Positions 1 through 8,417 of a stretch of 64,000 nt of DNA are shown piece by piece. This DNA comes from Streptomyces sp. Edi2. GTDB taxonomy: Bacteria; Actinomycetota; Actinomycetes; Streptomycetales; Streptomycetaceae. Where the stretch lies: NCBI RefSeq assembly GCF_040253635.1, contig NZ_JBEJGX010000003.1, positions 7,465,501 to 7,529,500 on the forward strand, written 5' to 3'. The position numbers were made by a program, and so were the translations under genes. Every line of letters begins with the position of its first letter. Position 1 is the stretch's first letter. The notes under the pieces are model-generated. The model was not told the DNA's origin. It searched no databases and saw nothing but the letters and a program-made list of their open reading frames with translations.

Positions 1-880
1 CGGCGGGCTGCCCCCGGACTTCGCCGTCGAGACCACCGAGGGCGCCCTGCTGGCGACCGAGGAGGCCATCGACACCCACCACGACGCCTCCTTCGGCTCG
101 ATGGTGCAGATCGCCGCCGCGCCCTGCTCGCCGTTCTCCGTCTCCACCGAACTCATGCGACAGGGCGCCGAGTTGGCCCGCCGTAAGGGCGTACGCATGC
201 ACACCCACGGCTCGGAGACCGTGGAGGAGGAGAAGTTCTGCCACGAGCTGTTCGGCATGGGCCCGACCGACTACTTCGAGTCGACCGGCTGGCTCGGCGA
301 CGACGTGTGGATGGCGCACTGCGTCCACATGAACGACTCCGACATCGCCGCCTTCGCCCGCACCGGCACCGGCGTGGCCCACTGCCCCTCCTCCAACGCC
401 CGTCTCGCGGCCGGGATCGCGCGCGTCCCCGACATGCTCGCGGCCGGCGTCCCGGTCGGCCTCGGCGTCGACGGCACCGCCTCCAACGAGTCCGGCGAGC
501 TCCACACCGAGCTGCGCAACGCCCTGCTGATCAACCGCCTCGGCGCCCACCGGGAGGCCGCGCTGAACGCCCGCAAGGCGCTGCGGCTGGGCACCTACGG
601 CGGCGCCCAGGTCCTCGGCCGGACCGCCGAAATCGGTTCGCTGGAGGCCGGCAAGCTCGCCGACCTGGTGCTGTGGAAGCTGGACGGCCTCGGCCACTCC
701 TCCATCGCCGACCCGGTCACCGCTCTGGTCTTCGGCCCGGCCGCACCGGTCACCCTCTCCCTCGTCGGCGGCCGGCCGGTCGTCGAGGAAAACCACCTCA
801 GCAACGTCGACGAGGACGCCATCGCCCGCACCGCGCGGGCCGAGGCACAGCGTCTGGCCCGGATCGCCGCCGAGGGCTGA
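1..880 (+). CDS. 8-oxoguanine deaminase-type amidohydrolase, 5' end cut by window edge
   Basis: This is the C-terminal part of a metal-dependent cytosolic amidohydrolase of the AtzB/8-oxoguanine deaminase/guanine deaminase group. The frame is open from base 2, so the true start lies left of the window; ATG 101 is internal. Seen: a metal-ligand and acid stretch HTHGSETVEEEKFC, a later AHCVHMND histidine, and GLGVDGTASNESGEL with the catalytic/metal Asp, followed by the usual C-terminal beta strands (GKLADLVLW). The next gene is a urate/xanthine-type permease and the allantoin genes follow, so a role in deaminating 8-oxoguanine (to urate) or a related oxidised purine is likely. Substrate choice within this group cannot be read from sequence alone. 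A hairpin terminator lies 40 bases after the stop. Confidence 0.85.
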   Translation, partial: GGLPPDFAVETTEGALLATEEAIDTHHDASFGSMVQIAAAPCSPFSVSTELMRQGAELARRKGVRMHTHGSETVEEEKFCHELFGMGPTDYFESTGWLGDDVWMAHCVHMNDSDIAAFARTGTGVAHCPSSNARLAAGIARVPDMLAAGVPVGLGVDGTASNESGELHTELRNALLINRLGAHREAALNARKALRLGTYGGAQVLGRTAEIGSLEAGKLADLVLWKLDGLGHSSIADPVTALVFGPAAPVTLSLVGGRPVVEENHLSNVDEDAIARTARAEAQRLARIAAEG

Positions 881-919
881 CCCCTCGGCGCGGCCGCGGC
901 CGACGCCACCTCTGAACTC

Positions 920-943
920 GGCCGGGAGGGACGGCTCCCGGCC
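920..943 (+). terminator. hairpin terminator after the amidohydrolase gene
   Basis: Perfect 9-bp inverted repeat (GGCCGGGAG / CTCCCGGCC) with a 6-nt loop, 40 bases after the amidohydrolase stop. It lacks a T-tract, as is common in Streptomyces. Confidence 0.6.
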
Positions 944-946
944 GGG

Positions 947-973
947 CTTGTGGATCCGAGCGGGGTCCACAAG
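947..973. promoter_or_regulatory. operator-like inverted repeat upstream of the permease
   Basis: CTTGTGGA and TCCACAAG form 8-bp inverted arms separated by 11 bases, between two hairpins in the gap before the permease gene. It could bind a regulator; which one is unknown. Confidence 0.3.
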
Positions 974-980
974 CGCCGGA

Positions 981-1013
981 CCCGGGGGTACGGGAACTTC
1001 TCGTACCCCCGGG
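981..1013 (+). terminator. strong hairpin (terminator or attenuator) before the permease
   Basis: Perfect 12-bp arms CCCGGGGGTACG / CGTACCCCCGGG with a 9-nt loop. It lies 180 bases before the permease start, in the 312-base gap 881-1192 that otherwise holds only the two smaller inverted repeats listed separately. It may end read-through from the upstream gene. Confidence 0.6.
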
Positions 1014-1192
1014 CCGGTCGGCTCCCACCCCCGGGCCGGCCGGCCCCACCGCCTTCCGTGCGCGCCACGAGCGCGGAGTCTCGCAGCACCGCCCACCAGG
1101 CAACTGCTTGCACCACGCACCACATGGCAAGCCCTCCGTGACAGCCTCGCCTCGCCGGGCCCCGGCGACGCAGAAAACGAAGGAGGCCCGCA

Positions 1193-2626
1193 GTGGCCGC
1201 AATGACCGAGCAGAAGCCGGAGGAGGACCGGAAGCATCCGGTCGACCGGACCCTCCCGCCCTTCAAGATGTTCACCAGCGGCCTCCAGCACGTGGCCGCG
1301 ATGTACGCGGGAGTGGTGGCCCCGCCGATGATCGTGGGGCCGGCCTGCGGGCTGAGCGCCACCGAGACCGCGTTCCTGATGGGTGCCAGCCTCTTCACCG
1401 CGGGCATCGCGACGCTGCTGCAGACGCTCGGCTTCTGGAAGGTCGGCGCCAAGCTGCCCTTCGTCAACGGCGTCTCGTTCGCCGGCGTCACCCCGATGGT
1501 CGCCATCGGCAAGGCGCACAGCCCCGGCGACGCACTGCCGATCATCTTCGGCGCGGTGATCGTCGCCGGTGTGCTGGGATTCGTCCTCGCCCCCTACTTC
1601 TCCAAGCTCGTACGGTTCTTCCCGCCGGTGGTCACCGGCACCGTCATCACCCTGATCGGTGTCTCACTGCTGCCGGTGGCCTTCAACTGGTCCCAGGGCG
1701 GCAACGACCGGGCCCCGGACTACGGTTCACTGAAGAACATCGGCATGGCCGCGCTGACCTTCCTGATCGTGCTGGTGCTGCGCCGGGTGCTGCGCGGCTT
1801 CCTCCAGCAGATCGCGATCCTGCTCGGCCTGATCGCCGGCACCCTGATCGCGATACCCGTCGGCATCACCCACTTCTCCGCGCTCTCCCAGGCGTCCCTG
1901 ATCGGCTTCCCGACGCCCTTCCACTTCGGCGCCCCGCAGTTCGACCTCGCCGCGATCGTCTCCATGTGCATCGTGATGCTGGTCTGTATGACCGAGTCGA
2001 CGGCCGACATGCTCGCCCTCGGCAGGATCGTCGACCGCCCGGCGGACGAGCGCACCATCGAGGGCGGACTGCGCGCCGACACCCTCGGCACGGCCCTCAG
2101 CCCGCTGTTCAACGGCTTCGCCAACAGCGCCTTCGCACAGAACATCGGCCTGGTCGCGATGACCAAGGTGCGCAGCCGCTTCGTCGTGGCCACCAGCGGT
2201 CTGATCCTGATCGTGCTGGGTCTGTGCCCGGTGGCCGCCTCGGTGATCTCGCTGGTCCCGCCGCCGGTCCTCGGCGGCGCCGGCATCGTGCTCTTCGGCT
2301 CGGTGGCCGCCAGCGGCATCCAGACCCTGGCCTCCGCCGCCATGGAGAAGGGCGACAACGCCCTGATCGTCGCCGCGGCCGTCGGCATCGGCCTGATCCC
2401 GATCGCCGCCCCGGACTTCTACCACAGCCTCCCCAAGGACCTGCTGGTCATCCTGGACTCCGGCATCAGCACCGGCTGCCTGGTCGCCATCGTCCTCAAC
2501 CTCGCCTTCAACCACTTCGGGCGGAAGACGGCGGACGGGGATGGGGATGCCGAGGGGGAGGCTCCGGGGGACACCGAGGCGGCTGCGGCGGCCGCCGGAG
2601 AGCCGGTGGCGGCGACCGCCCACTGA
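1193..2626 (+). CDS. NCS2-family urate/xanthine permease
   Basis: Cytoplasmic-membrane nucleobase:cation symporter-2 (UapA/PucJK/PbuX type), 477 aa and about 12-14 membrane segments, importing urate, xanthine or a related oxidised purine. The family signature (Q-N-x-G-x4-T-K) is seen as QNIGLVAMTK near residues 315-324. GTG 1193 is chosen because AGGAGG lies 7 bases upstream; an ATG four codons later is the alternative. The tail after residue ~445 is a low-complexity, Glu/Ala-rich cytosolic extension. It follows the 8-oxoguanine-deaminase-type gene and precedes the allantoin genes, which points to purine catabolism. Uracil transport is possible but less likely in this context. Confidence 0.88.
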   Translation: MAAMTEQKPEEDRKHPVDRTLPPFKMFTSGLQHVAAMYAGVVAPPMIVGPACGLSATETAFLMGASLFTAGIATLLQTLGFWKVGAKLPFVNGVSFAGVTPMVAIGKAHSPGDALPIIFGAVIVAGVLGFVLAPYFSKLVRFFPPVVTGTVITLIGVSLLPVAFNWSQGGNDRAPDYGSLKNIGMAALTFLIVLVLRRVLRGFLQQIAILLGLIAGTLIAIPVGITHFSALSQASLIGFPTPFHFGAPQFDLAAIVSMCIVMLVCMTESTADMLALGRIVDRPADERTIEGGLRADTLGTALSPLFNGFANSAFAQNIGLVAMTKVRSRFVVATSGLILIVLGLCPVAASVISLVPPPVLGGAGIVLFGSVAASGIQTLASAAMEKGDNALIVAAAVGIGLIPIAAPDFYHSLPKDLLVILDSGISTGCLVAIVLNLAFNHFGRKTADGDGDAEGEAPGDTEAAAAAAGEPVAATAH

Positions 2627-2814
2627 CGCCGGGACAGCGCAACGGCCCGCAGGGAGCGGCAACGCCGACTCTCCTTGGGGGCCGTTGGACGTTCCGGGGA
2701 CGGCGGCTGCGGTGGCCGTTCCAGTGGCGAGCGGGGCGCGGCACCGCGAGGTGACGCGGACGGCGGTCCGCTGCCCGTTCTGTCCCCTCTGACTCCTCCG
2801 GCTCCTCTGGCTCC

Positions 2815-3369
2815 TCAGTCCAGCAGTCCGCCCAGCAGCTCGCGGATGCCCGGACCCGGGTCGAAGTCCCCGTCCGGGAAGGAGAGTTGGCGGAAGGCGA
2901 CGCCGTCCATGTAGTCGCAGAGGATCGCGCAGTGGCGCCGCGGCGCCGGCGAGCCGATGCGCCGCAGCCACTCCGCTCCCCAGCCGACGACGGTCTCACG
3001 GCTGCGGGTGAGTGCCGGGCGGATCTCGGGGCGGGTCCAGGATTCCAGGTAGAGCGCGAAGCGGGCGGCGGTCCTGGTCCGCTCGGGGCCGGTCGCGTAC
3101 CGCAGGAACCGGGTGACGGTGTCCGCGAGTTCACCGGCGTCGGCCGGGTCGGCCGCCGTGGTGAAGGCCTCCCAGTCGCGGTGCTCCAGGGCCTGGACGT
3201 GGTCGACGATGCCGTCGATCAGGGCCGTCCGGTTGCGGAAGTAGTTGGAGGTGGTGCCCGACGGGACCCCTGCCGCGGCATCCACGGCCTGGTAGGTCAG
3301 CCCCCGCGCTCCCGCGCTGCCCAGGACCTGGATGCCCGCGTCCAGCACCTGCTCCCGCCGTCGTGCCAC
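2815..3369 (-). CDS. TetR-family transcriptional repressor
   Basis: 184-aa cytosolic DNA-binding protein. The N-terminal TetR helix-turn-helix is clear (GLTYQAVDAAAGVPSGTTSNYF, about residues 23-44), and the rest is a helical ligand and dimer domain. The GTG start at 3369 has GGAAGG upstream. Two tandem 15-bp copies of a CTAC...GTAG palindrome lie 30-59 bases before the start, as expected for autoregulation. The target besides itself is not evident: neighbours are the NCS2 permease (convergent) and malate synthase (same strand, behind its own terminator). The ligand is unknown. Confidence 0.9.
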   Translation of the reverse strand: MARRREQVLDAGIQVLGSAGARGLTYQAVDAAAGVPSGTTSNYFRNRTALIDGIVDHVQALEHRDWEAFTTAADPADAGELADTVTRFLRYATGPERTRTAARFALYLESWTRPEIRPALTRSRETVVGWGAEWLRRIGSPAPRRHCAILCDYMDGVAFRQLSFPDGDFDPGPGIRELLGGLLD

Positions 3370-3398
3370 CCTGAGCGCCTTCCGTGCCGCATTGCTTC

Positions 3399-3428
3399 CT
3401 ACTACGTGTGTAGCTACTACGTTTGTAG
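3399..3428. promoter_or_regulatory. tandem duplicated TetR-type operator
   Basis: CTACTACGTGTGTAG (3399-3413) is followed with no spacer by CTACTACGTTTGTAG (3414-3428). Each copy has CTAC/GTAG inverted ends. Position just upstream of the TetR gene suggests autoregulation by two dimers. Confidence 0.6.
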
Positions 3429-3555
3429 TGCCGATCCACTATAAGCGCAGTTCCGCCGGCCCCCGGCGCACTCGCCGCGCCACCCGATCGCCGAGGCGGC
3501 CTTCCTGGCCGGGTACGCCGCGATCTACCGGGCCGGGGGCGCCCCGGAACGGCGC

Positions 3556-3594
3556 GGGGCCGGTACATACCGCGGTGCGGTACGTACCGGCCCC
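3556..3594 (-). terminator. terminator of malate synthase
   Basis: 18-bp arms (GGGGCCGGTACATACCGC, then a 3-nt loop GGT, then the reverse complement with one mismatch) 33 bases beyond the malate synthase stop. Very stable on either strand. Confidence 0.75.
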
Positions 3595-3626
3595 TCGGGC
3601 GCTGGGAACCCCCTACGGCGAAGGCC

Positions 3627-5255
3627 TCAGCCCAGCAGTTCGTACGCGGGCAGCGTCAGGAACTCCGTGTAGTTCTCGTCCAGGGCGACCCGGAGCAGCA
3701 GGTCGTGGGCCTGCTGCCACCTGCCGGAGGTGAAGGCGTCCTCGCCGACCTCGGCGCGGATGGCGGCCAGTTGCTCCGCGGCGACCGTGCGCACCAGCTC
3801 CGCGGTGGCCTTCTCGCCGTTCTCGAAGACGACCCCCGCGTTGACCCACTGCCAGATCTGGGAGCGGGAGATCTCGGCGGTGGCGGCGTCCTCCATCAGG
3901 CCGAAGATCGCGACGGCGCCCAGACCGCCCAGCCAGGCCTCGATGTAGCGGGTGCCGACCTGGACCGCGTCGATCAGGCCCTGGTAGGTGGGCTTGGCGT
4001 CCAGGGAGTCGATCGCGATCAGATCGGCGGCCTTGACGTCGACGTCCTCGCGCAGGCGGTCCTTCTGGTGCGGCTTGTCGCCGAGGACCGCGTCGAAGGA
4101 GGCGCGGGCGACCGGGACCAGGTCGGGGTGGGCGACCCAGGAGCCGTCGAAGCCGTCGCCGGCCTCCCGGTCCTTGTCGTTCTTGACCTTGGCGAGGGCC
4201 TTCTCGTTGGCCTCGGGGTCGCGGCGGTTGGGGATGAAGGCCGCCATGCCGCCGATCGCGTGCGCCCCGCGCTTGTGGCAGGTGCGGACGAGGAGTTCGG
4301 TGTAGGCCCGCATGAACGGGGCGGTCATCGTGACCGCGTTGCGGTCCGGGAGGACGAACTTGGCACCGCCGTCACGGAAGTTCTTGACGATGGAGAAGAG
4401 GTAGTCCCAGCGGCCGGCGTTCAGCCCGGAGGCGTGGTCGCGCAGCTCGTAAAGGATCTCCTCCATCTCGTACGCGGCCGTGATGGTCTCGATCAGGACC
4501 GTGGCGCGCACGGTGCCCTGGGGGATGCCGACATAGTCCTGCGCGAAGACGAAGATCTCGTTCCAGAGGCGGGCCTCCAGGTGCGACTCGGTCTTCGGCA
4601 GGTAGAAGTACGGGCCCTTGCCCAGGTCCAGCAGGCGCTGGGCGTTGTGGAAGAAGTAGAGGCCGAAGTCGACCAGCGCACCGGGGACCGGCCGGCCCTC
4701 GAACTGGAGGTGGCGCTCGTCCAGGTGCCACCCGCGCGGGCGCATCACGACGGTGGCCAGCTCCTCGGCCGGACCCAGGGCGTACGACTTTCCGGAGGTG
4801 GCGTCGGTGAAGTCGATCCGGCGCTCGTAGGCGTCGATCAGGTTGAGCTGACCGGAGATGACGTTTTCCCAGGTCGGTGCGGAGGCGTCCTCGAAGTCGG
4901 CGAGCCAGACCCTGGCACCCGAGTTGAGCGCGTTGATCGTCATCTTGCGGTCGGTGGGGCCGGTGATCTCCACCCGGCGGTCGTTGAGCGCGGCGGGCGC
5001 CCCGGCCACCTTCCAGCTGTCGTCCGCGCGGATCTCCGCGGTCTGGGGGAGGAAGTCCAGCGTGCTGGTCCGGGCGATCTCCGCACGGCGCTCGGCCCGG
5101 CGGGCGAGCAGTTCGTCGCGGCGCGGGGTGAACCGGCGGTGCAGCTCGGCGACGAAGGTGAGCGCGGCGTCGGAAAGGACCTCGCCCTGCCGTTCGGGGG
5201 CGTGAGCGGGGTCGACGTCGACGATGGCCAGCGGGGACGGCGCTGGTGCGGACAT
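3627..5255 (-). CDS. aceB: malate synthase A
   Basis: Cytosolic enzyme condensing glyoxylate with acetyl-CoA to malate; 542 aa, the usual length of the A isoform. The malate synthase signature is seen near residues 270-285 (RDHASGLNAGRWDYLF), with RPRGWHLDE upstream of it. ATG 5255 is chosen because the family N-terminus begins here and GGAG lies upstream; an in-frame start 19 codons earlier has no support. In Streptomyces this gene commonly sits with allantoin genes, where it uses glyoxylate released from ureidoglycolate; here it is surrounded by them. A TTCC-N7-GGAA palindrome about 135 bases upstream may be the site for the nearby IclR/AllR-like repressor. Confidence 0.95.
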   Translation of the reverse strand: MSAPAPSPLAIVDVDPAHAPERQGEVLSDAALTFVAELHRRFTPRRDELLARRAERRAEIARTSTLDFLPQTAEIRADDSWKVAGAPAALNDRRVEITGPTDRKMTINALNSGARVWLADFEDASAPTWENVISGQLNLIDAYERRIDFTDATSGKSYALGPAEELATVVMRPRGWHLDERHLQFEGRPVPGALVDFGLYFFHNAQRLLDLGKGPYFYLPKTESHLEARLWNEIFVFAQDYVGIPQGTVRATVLIETITAAYEMEEILYELRDHASGLNAGRWDYLFSIVKNFRDGGAKFVLPDRNAVTMTAPFMRAYTELLVRTCHKRGAHAIGGMAAFIPNRRDPEANEKALAKVKNDKDREAGDGFDGSWVAHPDLVPVARASFDAVLGDKPHQKDRLREDVDVKAADLIAIDSLDAKPTYQGLIDAVQVGTRYIEAWLGGLGAVAIFGLMEDAATAEISRSQIWQWVNAGVVFENGEKATAELVRTVAAEQLAAIRAEVGEDAFTSGRWQQAHDLLLRVALDENYTEFLTLPAYELLG

Positions 5256-5387
5256 GAGTGTCACTCCATTCAGCGGCGGTGCCTGGCGGCCTCCCGGAAC
5301 ACCGGGCGGCACGGGGTGCCGCGGGCTCCGGGATACGGTCGCGGGCGCCGTCAGGGTTCAGGGCGCTTCTGACCAGTGGAGACTAGT

Positions 5388-5402
5388 TTCCTTATCGCGG
5401 AA
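5388..5402. promoter_or_regulatory. candidate AllR/IclR operator upstream of aceB
   Basis: TTCCTTATCGCGGAA, flanked to give GTTTCC...GGAAC, has the TTCC-N7-GGAA layout of IclR-family sites. It matches the 15-mer at 8381-8395 in spacing and ends. It is the only structured element in the 309-base gap 5256-5564, which otherwise holds no gene. Confidence 0.5.
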
Positions 5403-5564
5403 CTTCAATGGTTTGTTGATGTCGAGATTCTCCGAGTCGACACAAGCGGTGATCGAATGACCCCCGGTGCCATGCCGATCACTCTCCATGACTCCCGCCC
5501 GTGCCTCTACTCCCTTGCGCGGCAGGGGAGTTGGCGAGGGGTGTGTGCGGCCGCCGTGGGCCGG

Positions 5565-6251
5565 TCACCGCAGGCGGTGGAGATCGTCCGGCGTGTCGAT
5601 GTCGTACGGCTCGGCGATGTCGGAGCACTCGACAAGGGTGAGCGCGTCCGCATGCTCCTGGAGGTAGGCGCGCGCACCGCGGTCGCCCGTCGCGGTGGCG
5701 GCGATGTCCGGCCAGCGGTCGGCGCCGAAGAGGACTGGATGCCCCCGGCGGCCGTCGTACGCCGCGGAGGCGAGCGAGGTGCCGCCCTCGTACGCCGCTA
5801 TCACCCGCGCCACCGCGGCGGCGCCGATGCCCGGCTGGTCCACCAGTGACACCACCACCGCATCCGCTCCCGAACCGGCCAGCGCGGCGAGGCCCACCCG
5901 GAGCGAGGAGCCCATACCCTGGGCCCAGTCCGGGTTCTCCGAGATGCCGTACGCCGAGAGATCGGCCCGTTCGCGCACGGAACCGGCGGCCGCCCCCAGC
6001 ACGATGTGCACGGGGTCGCAGCCGCCGTCCCGCAGCGCCCGTGCGGCGTGCTCGACCAGGGGTCGTCCCCGGTGATCGAGCAGCGCCTTGGGTCGTCCTC
6101 CCAGGCGCCGCCCGCCGCCCGCGGCGAGCAGCAGGCCGGCCACCGTCCCCTCGGGCCGCCCGGTGTTCCGCGGCCGCTCATCGGCGTCGGGCCGGGCGTG
6201 TGGTGACTGGCCTTGCGGTTCTCCCGGCTGTCCGGGTGTCGTCGGCGTCAT
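5565..6251 (-). CDS. MobA/MocA-like nucleotidyltransferase
   Basis: 228-aa cytosolic NTP-transferase of the MobA/MocA superfamily. The nucleotide-binding loop LAAGGGRRLGGRPKALL is seen at about residues 41-57 and an acidic metal site in VVVSLVDQPG. Relatives attach CMP or GMP to molybdopterin for molybdenum hydroxylases such as xanthine dehydrogenase. That fits a purine-degradation locus, although no xanthine dehydrogenase subunit is in the window. About 35 N-terminal residues before the loop are Pro/Gly/Arg-rich, so the real start may be downstream of 6251. Confidence 0.8.
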   Translation of the reverse strand: MTPTTPGQPGEPQGQSPHARPDADERPRNTGRPEGTVAGLLLAAGGGRRLGGRPKALLDHRGRPLVEHAARALRDGGCDPVHIVLGAAAGSVRERADLSAYGISENPDWAQGMGSSLRVGLAALAGSGADAVVVSLVDQPGIGAAAVARVIAAYEGGTSLASAAYDGRRGHPVLFGADRWPDIAATATGDRGARAYLQEHADALTLVECSDIAEPYDIDTPDDLHRLR

Positions 6252-6327
6252 GGGGACTGCTTACCTCATGGAGGGCGCTTGCCTCATGGTGTCCGGCCTC
6301 CCGGCCCGGCAGGGCGGTGCAACGGAT

Positions 6328-6555
6328 TCAGGCCGCGTCACCGGAGGCTCGCGGACGGGGGATGCCCGGCCGCAACCGGTCGCGCAGGTGGGGCATGCGT
6401 TCCTCCGCGCGCCGGCGCTCGACGACGTAACGGTGTATGTGTTCCAGCGTGATCTCCGATGCATCGGAGAGGCCGTACGCGCGGCAGATGAGTTGCACGA
6501 CGCTGACGCCGCGGTGGTGGTTCGAGCCGGTGTCGGGGCCGGAATTGGACTCCAT
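6328..6555 (-). CDS. small hypothetical protein
   Basis: 75-aa protein I do not recognise. ATG 6555 is preferred over ATG 6612 because GGAG lies 8 bases before it. It has a Ser/Asn/Gly-rich head, a central hydrophobic helix (VSVVQLICRAYGL) and a basic, Arg/Glu-rich amphipathic helix (HIHRYVVERRRAEERM). There is no signal peptide or membrane segment. It sits between the MobA-like gene and the DUF5955 gene. Confidence 0.5.
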   Translation of the reverse strand: MESNSGPDTGSNHHRGVSVVQLICRAYGLSDASEITLEHIHRYVVERRRAEERMPHLRDRLRPGIPRPRASGDAA

Positions 6556-6718
6556 GGCGTTCTCCGATCCAGTGATATGCCGGATATTTCCTTGAAAGGG
6601 AGAATGCTCCATCTCGCTGCGGCATACGCTTCAGACCGTGCGCACCCACACCAAAGGGTGGCAAGGTGAACAAATGCGCTGATGCGTCATCAGGTCGATG
6701 CGGGGTAAGGCATGGCGC

Positions 6719-6755
6719 GGCCGTACCGGACCGTCTCCGGCCGTACCGGACCGTC
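6719..6755. repeat. 17-bp direct repeat
   Basis: GGCCGTACCGGACCGTC occurs twice with a 20-base period (6719-6735, 6739-6755) in the intergenic region before the DUF5955 gene. Confidence 0.6.
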
Positions 6756-6853
6756 CGCCGGCGCCTCCCGGCCGTTCCGGTCCGCCGCCGGTGATCCGGT
6801 TTTTTCGCTCTCCGTATGGCGCGATGAGCGCAGAGTGGCGTTAACTGTCCGGC

Positions 6854-7210
6854 ATGACGGAACGGGCAACGGCCTTGGAGGGCCCCGTCGTTGTGGAGCA
6901 GCTGCAGAGGGACGGGCGGGCGGCCGGGGTCGAGAGCGACCCGAGGGTCCAGGAACTACGCGGGGCGGTGGCCCGGCTGCGTCGGCAACTGGCAGTACTT
7001 CCGGGCGAGTTACCGGATCGGGTGGCAGCCGATGACGAGCTTGCCGCGCTGGACGCGATGGTGAGTCATGGGCTGCCGGAGGTGCCCCGGCTGCGCCGTT
7101 CGCTCCTGCTGATCGCCGGGGCTGTCGGCTCGGTGAGTGCGCTGTCACCCGCGCTCACGGAGGTGCGTGCGGGGATCGACCGCTTCGGCGATCTGCCGCG
7201 CACCCGGTAG
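6854..7210 (+). CDS. DUF5955 family protein
   Basis: 118-aa cytosolic helical protein matching the actinomycete-restricted DUF5955 family in length and character. It has Arg/Leu-rich amphipathic helices (VQELRGAVARLRRQLAVL) and a C-terminal hydrophobic segment (LLLIAGAVGSVSALSPAL) that packs as a helix rather than a clear membrane span. Function is unknown. It stands alone, convergent with the AllR-like gene, and is probably a bystander in the purine locus. Confidence 0.75.
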   Translation: MTERATALEGPVVVEQLQRDGRAAGVESDPRVQELRGAVARLRRQLAVLPGELPDRVAADDELAALDAMVSHGLPEVPRLRRSLLLIAGAVGSVSALSPALTEVRAGIDRFGDLPRTR

Positions 7211-7255
7211 CCGCATACCCGGCGACCGTGTACCCGGTGGCGGCGCGCCCGGTGG

Positions 7256-7330
7256 CCTGCGAAGGGCCGTCCTGCGAAGGGCCGTCCTGCGAAGGCCCGC
7301 CCCTGCGAGGCTCGCCCTGCGAGGGTCCGC
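7256..7330. repeat. short tandem repeat, ~15-bp period
   Basis: CCTGCGAAGGGCCGT occurs twice in tandem, followed by degenerate copies (CCTGCGAAGGCCCGCC, CCTGCGAGG...). It lies between DUF5955 and the IclR gene in the convergent gap. Confidence 0.6.
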
Positions 7331-7335
7331 CGCGC

Positions 7336-8139
7336 CTACGCCGGCGTCTGATTCGCCAGCGCCACCGACAGCTGTGCCGCGACGTCCTGCAGCACCGGGA
7401 CGATCTTGTCCGTCGAGGCCTCGGTCACCCGTCCGGTCGGGCCGGAGATGGAGATCGCCGCCGAGGTGGGGGAGTCGGGCACCGGTACCGCGAGGCAGCG
7501 GACGCCGATCTCCTGCTCGTTGTCGTCGACCGCATAGCCCAGGCGGCGGACGTCGGCGAGTGCTTCCAGGAAGCGTTCCGGGTCGGTGATGGTCTTCTCG
7601 GTGGCGGCCGGCATGCCCGTACGGCCGAGCAGGGCGCGGACCTCCTCCGGGGAGTGGTGGGCCAGCAGGGCCTTGCCGACGCCGGTGGAGTGCGGCAGCA
7701 CCCGCCGGCCGACCTCGGTGAACATCCGTACCGCGTGCCGCGAGGGCACCTGGGCGACATAGACGATCTCGTCGCCGTCGAGCAGCGCCATGTTGGCGGT
7801 CTCGCCGGTCTCCTCGACCAGGCGGGCCAGGAACGGGCGGGCCCAGGTGCCCAGCAGCCGCGAGGAGCTTTCGCCGAGCCGGATCAGGCGCGGGCCGAGT
7901 GCGTAGCGGCGGTTGGGCTGCTGCCGGACGTAGCCGCAGGAGACGAGCGTGCGCATCAGGCGGTGGATGGTGGGCAGCGGCAGTCCGCTGCTGCCGGAGA
8001 GCTCGCTCAGGCCGACCTCGCCGCCGGCGTCGGCCATCCGCTCCAGCAGGTCGAAGGCGCGCTCGAGGGACTGGACGCCGCCGCTGGCGCCCGCGGGCTT
8101 GGCTTCGGCGGCGGAGGTGCTGGCGCTGGACGACGGCAC
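7336..8139 (-). CDS. allR: IclR-family repressor, AllR-like
   Basis: 267-aa transcriptional regulator. An N-terminal winged helix-turn-helix (GLSELSGSSGLPLPTIHRLM) is followed by the IclR effector domain (PHSTGVGKALLAH...GYAVDDNEQEIGVRCLAVPV), which binds small acids such as glyoxylate or allantoate in relatives. GTG 8139 is chosen: GGAA lies upstream, and the 37 codons before it are Arg/Pro-rich and unlike the family. In Streptomyces coelicolor the equivalent AllR represses the allantoin genes. Here it is divergent from the racemase/permease genes and near aceB, with matching palindromes at both promoters. The symbol rests on family plus context. Confidence 0.88.
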   Translation of the reverse strand: MPSSSASTSAAEAKPAGASGGVQSLERAFDLLERMADAGGEVGLSELSGSSGLPLPTIHRLMRTLVSCGYVRQQPNRRYALGPRLIRLGESSSRLLGTWARPFLARLVEETGETANMALLDGDEIVYVAQVPSRHAVRMFTEVGRRVLPHSTGVGKALLAHHSPEEVRALLGRTGMPAATEKTITDPERFLEALADVRRLGYAVDDNEQEIGVRCLAVPVPDSPTSAAISISGPTGRVTEASTDKIVPVLQDVAAQLSVALANQTPA

Positions 8140-8380
8140 GTCGCGTTCCTTTCGGGGCGGGTCGGATCGGTCTCGGCCGGTGCCGGCGGGCGCCGGGCCC
8201 GACCGGAGAAGCCTACCGGTCCCGTTACGCGGGCACACGGTCTCTCGCACACTCGTTCCCGCCGGTCAGGCCCTCTTTGTCGCAGGTTGTCTCACGGTAC
8301 GAGCCGACCGGCAAGCTCCTGGCCGCGAACCCTTGACGGTGCCAGAGGCGGTAGCTACGTTCTGCTGCGCGAAATCTACT

Positions 8381-8395
8381 GTCCATTCTGTGGAA
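8381..8395. promoter_or_regulatory. candidate AllR operator before the racemase gene
   Basis: GTCCATTCTGTGGAA contains the inverted repeat TCCA-N5-TGGA and aligns in spacing with the site before aceB (5388-5402). It lies 23-37 bases before the racemase start, where binding would block transcription. Confidence 0.5.
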
Positions 8396-8417
8396 TCCTC
8401 CAAATCGTTGGAGAGTC

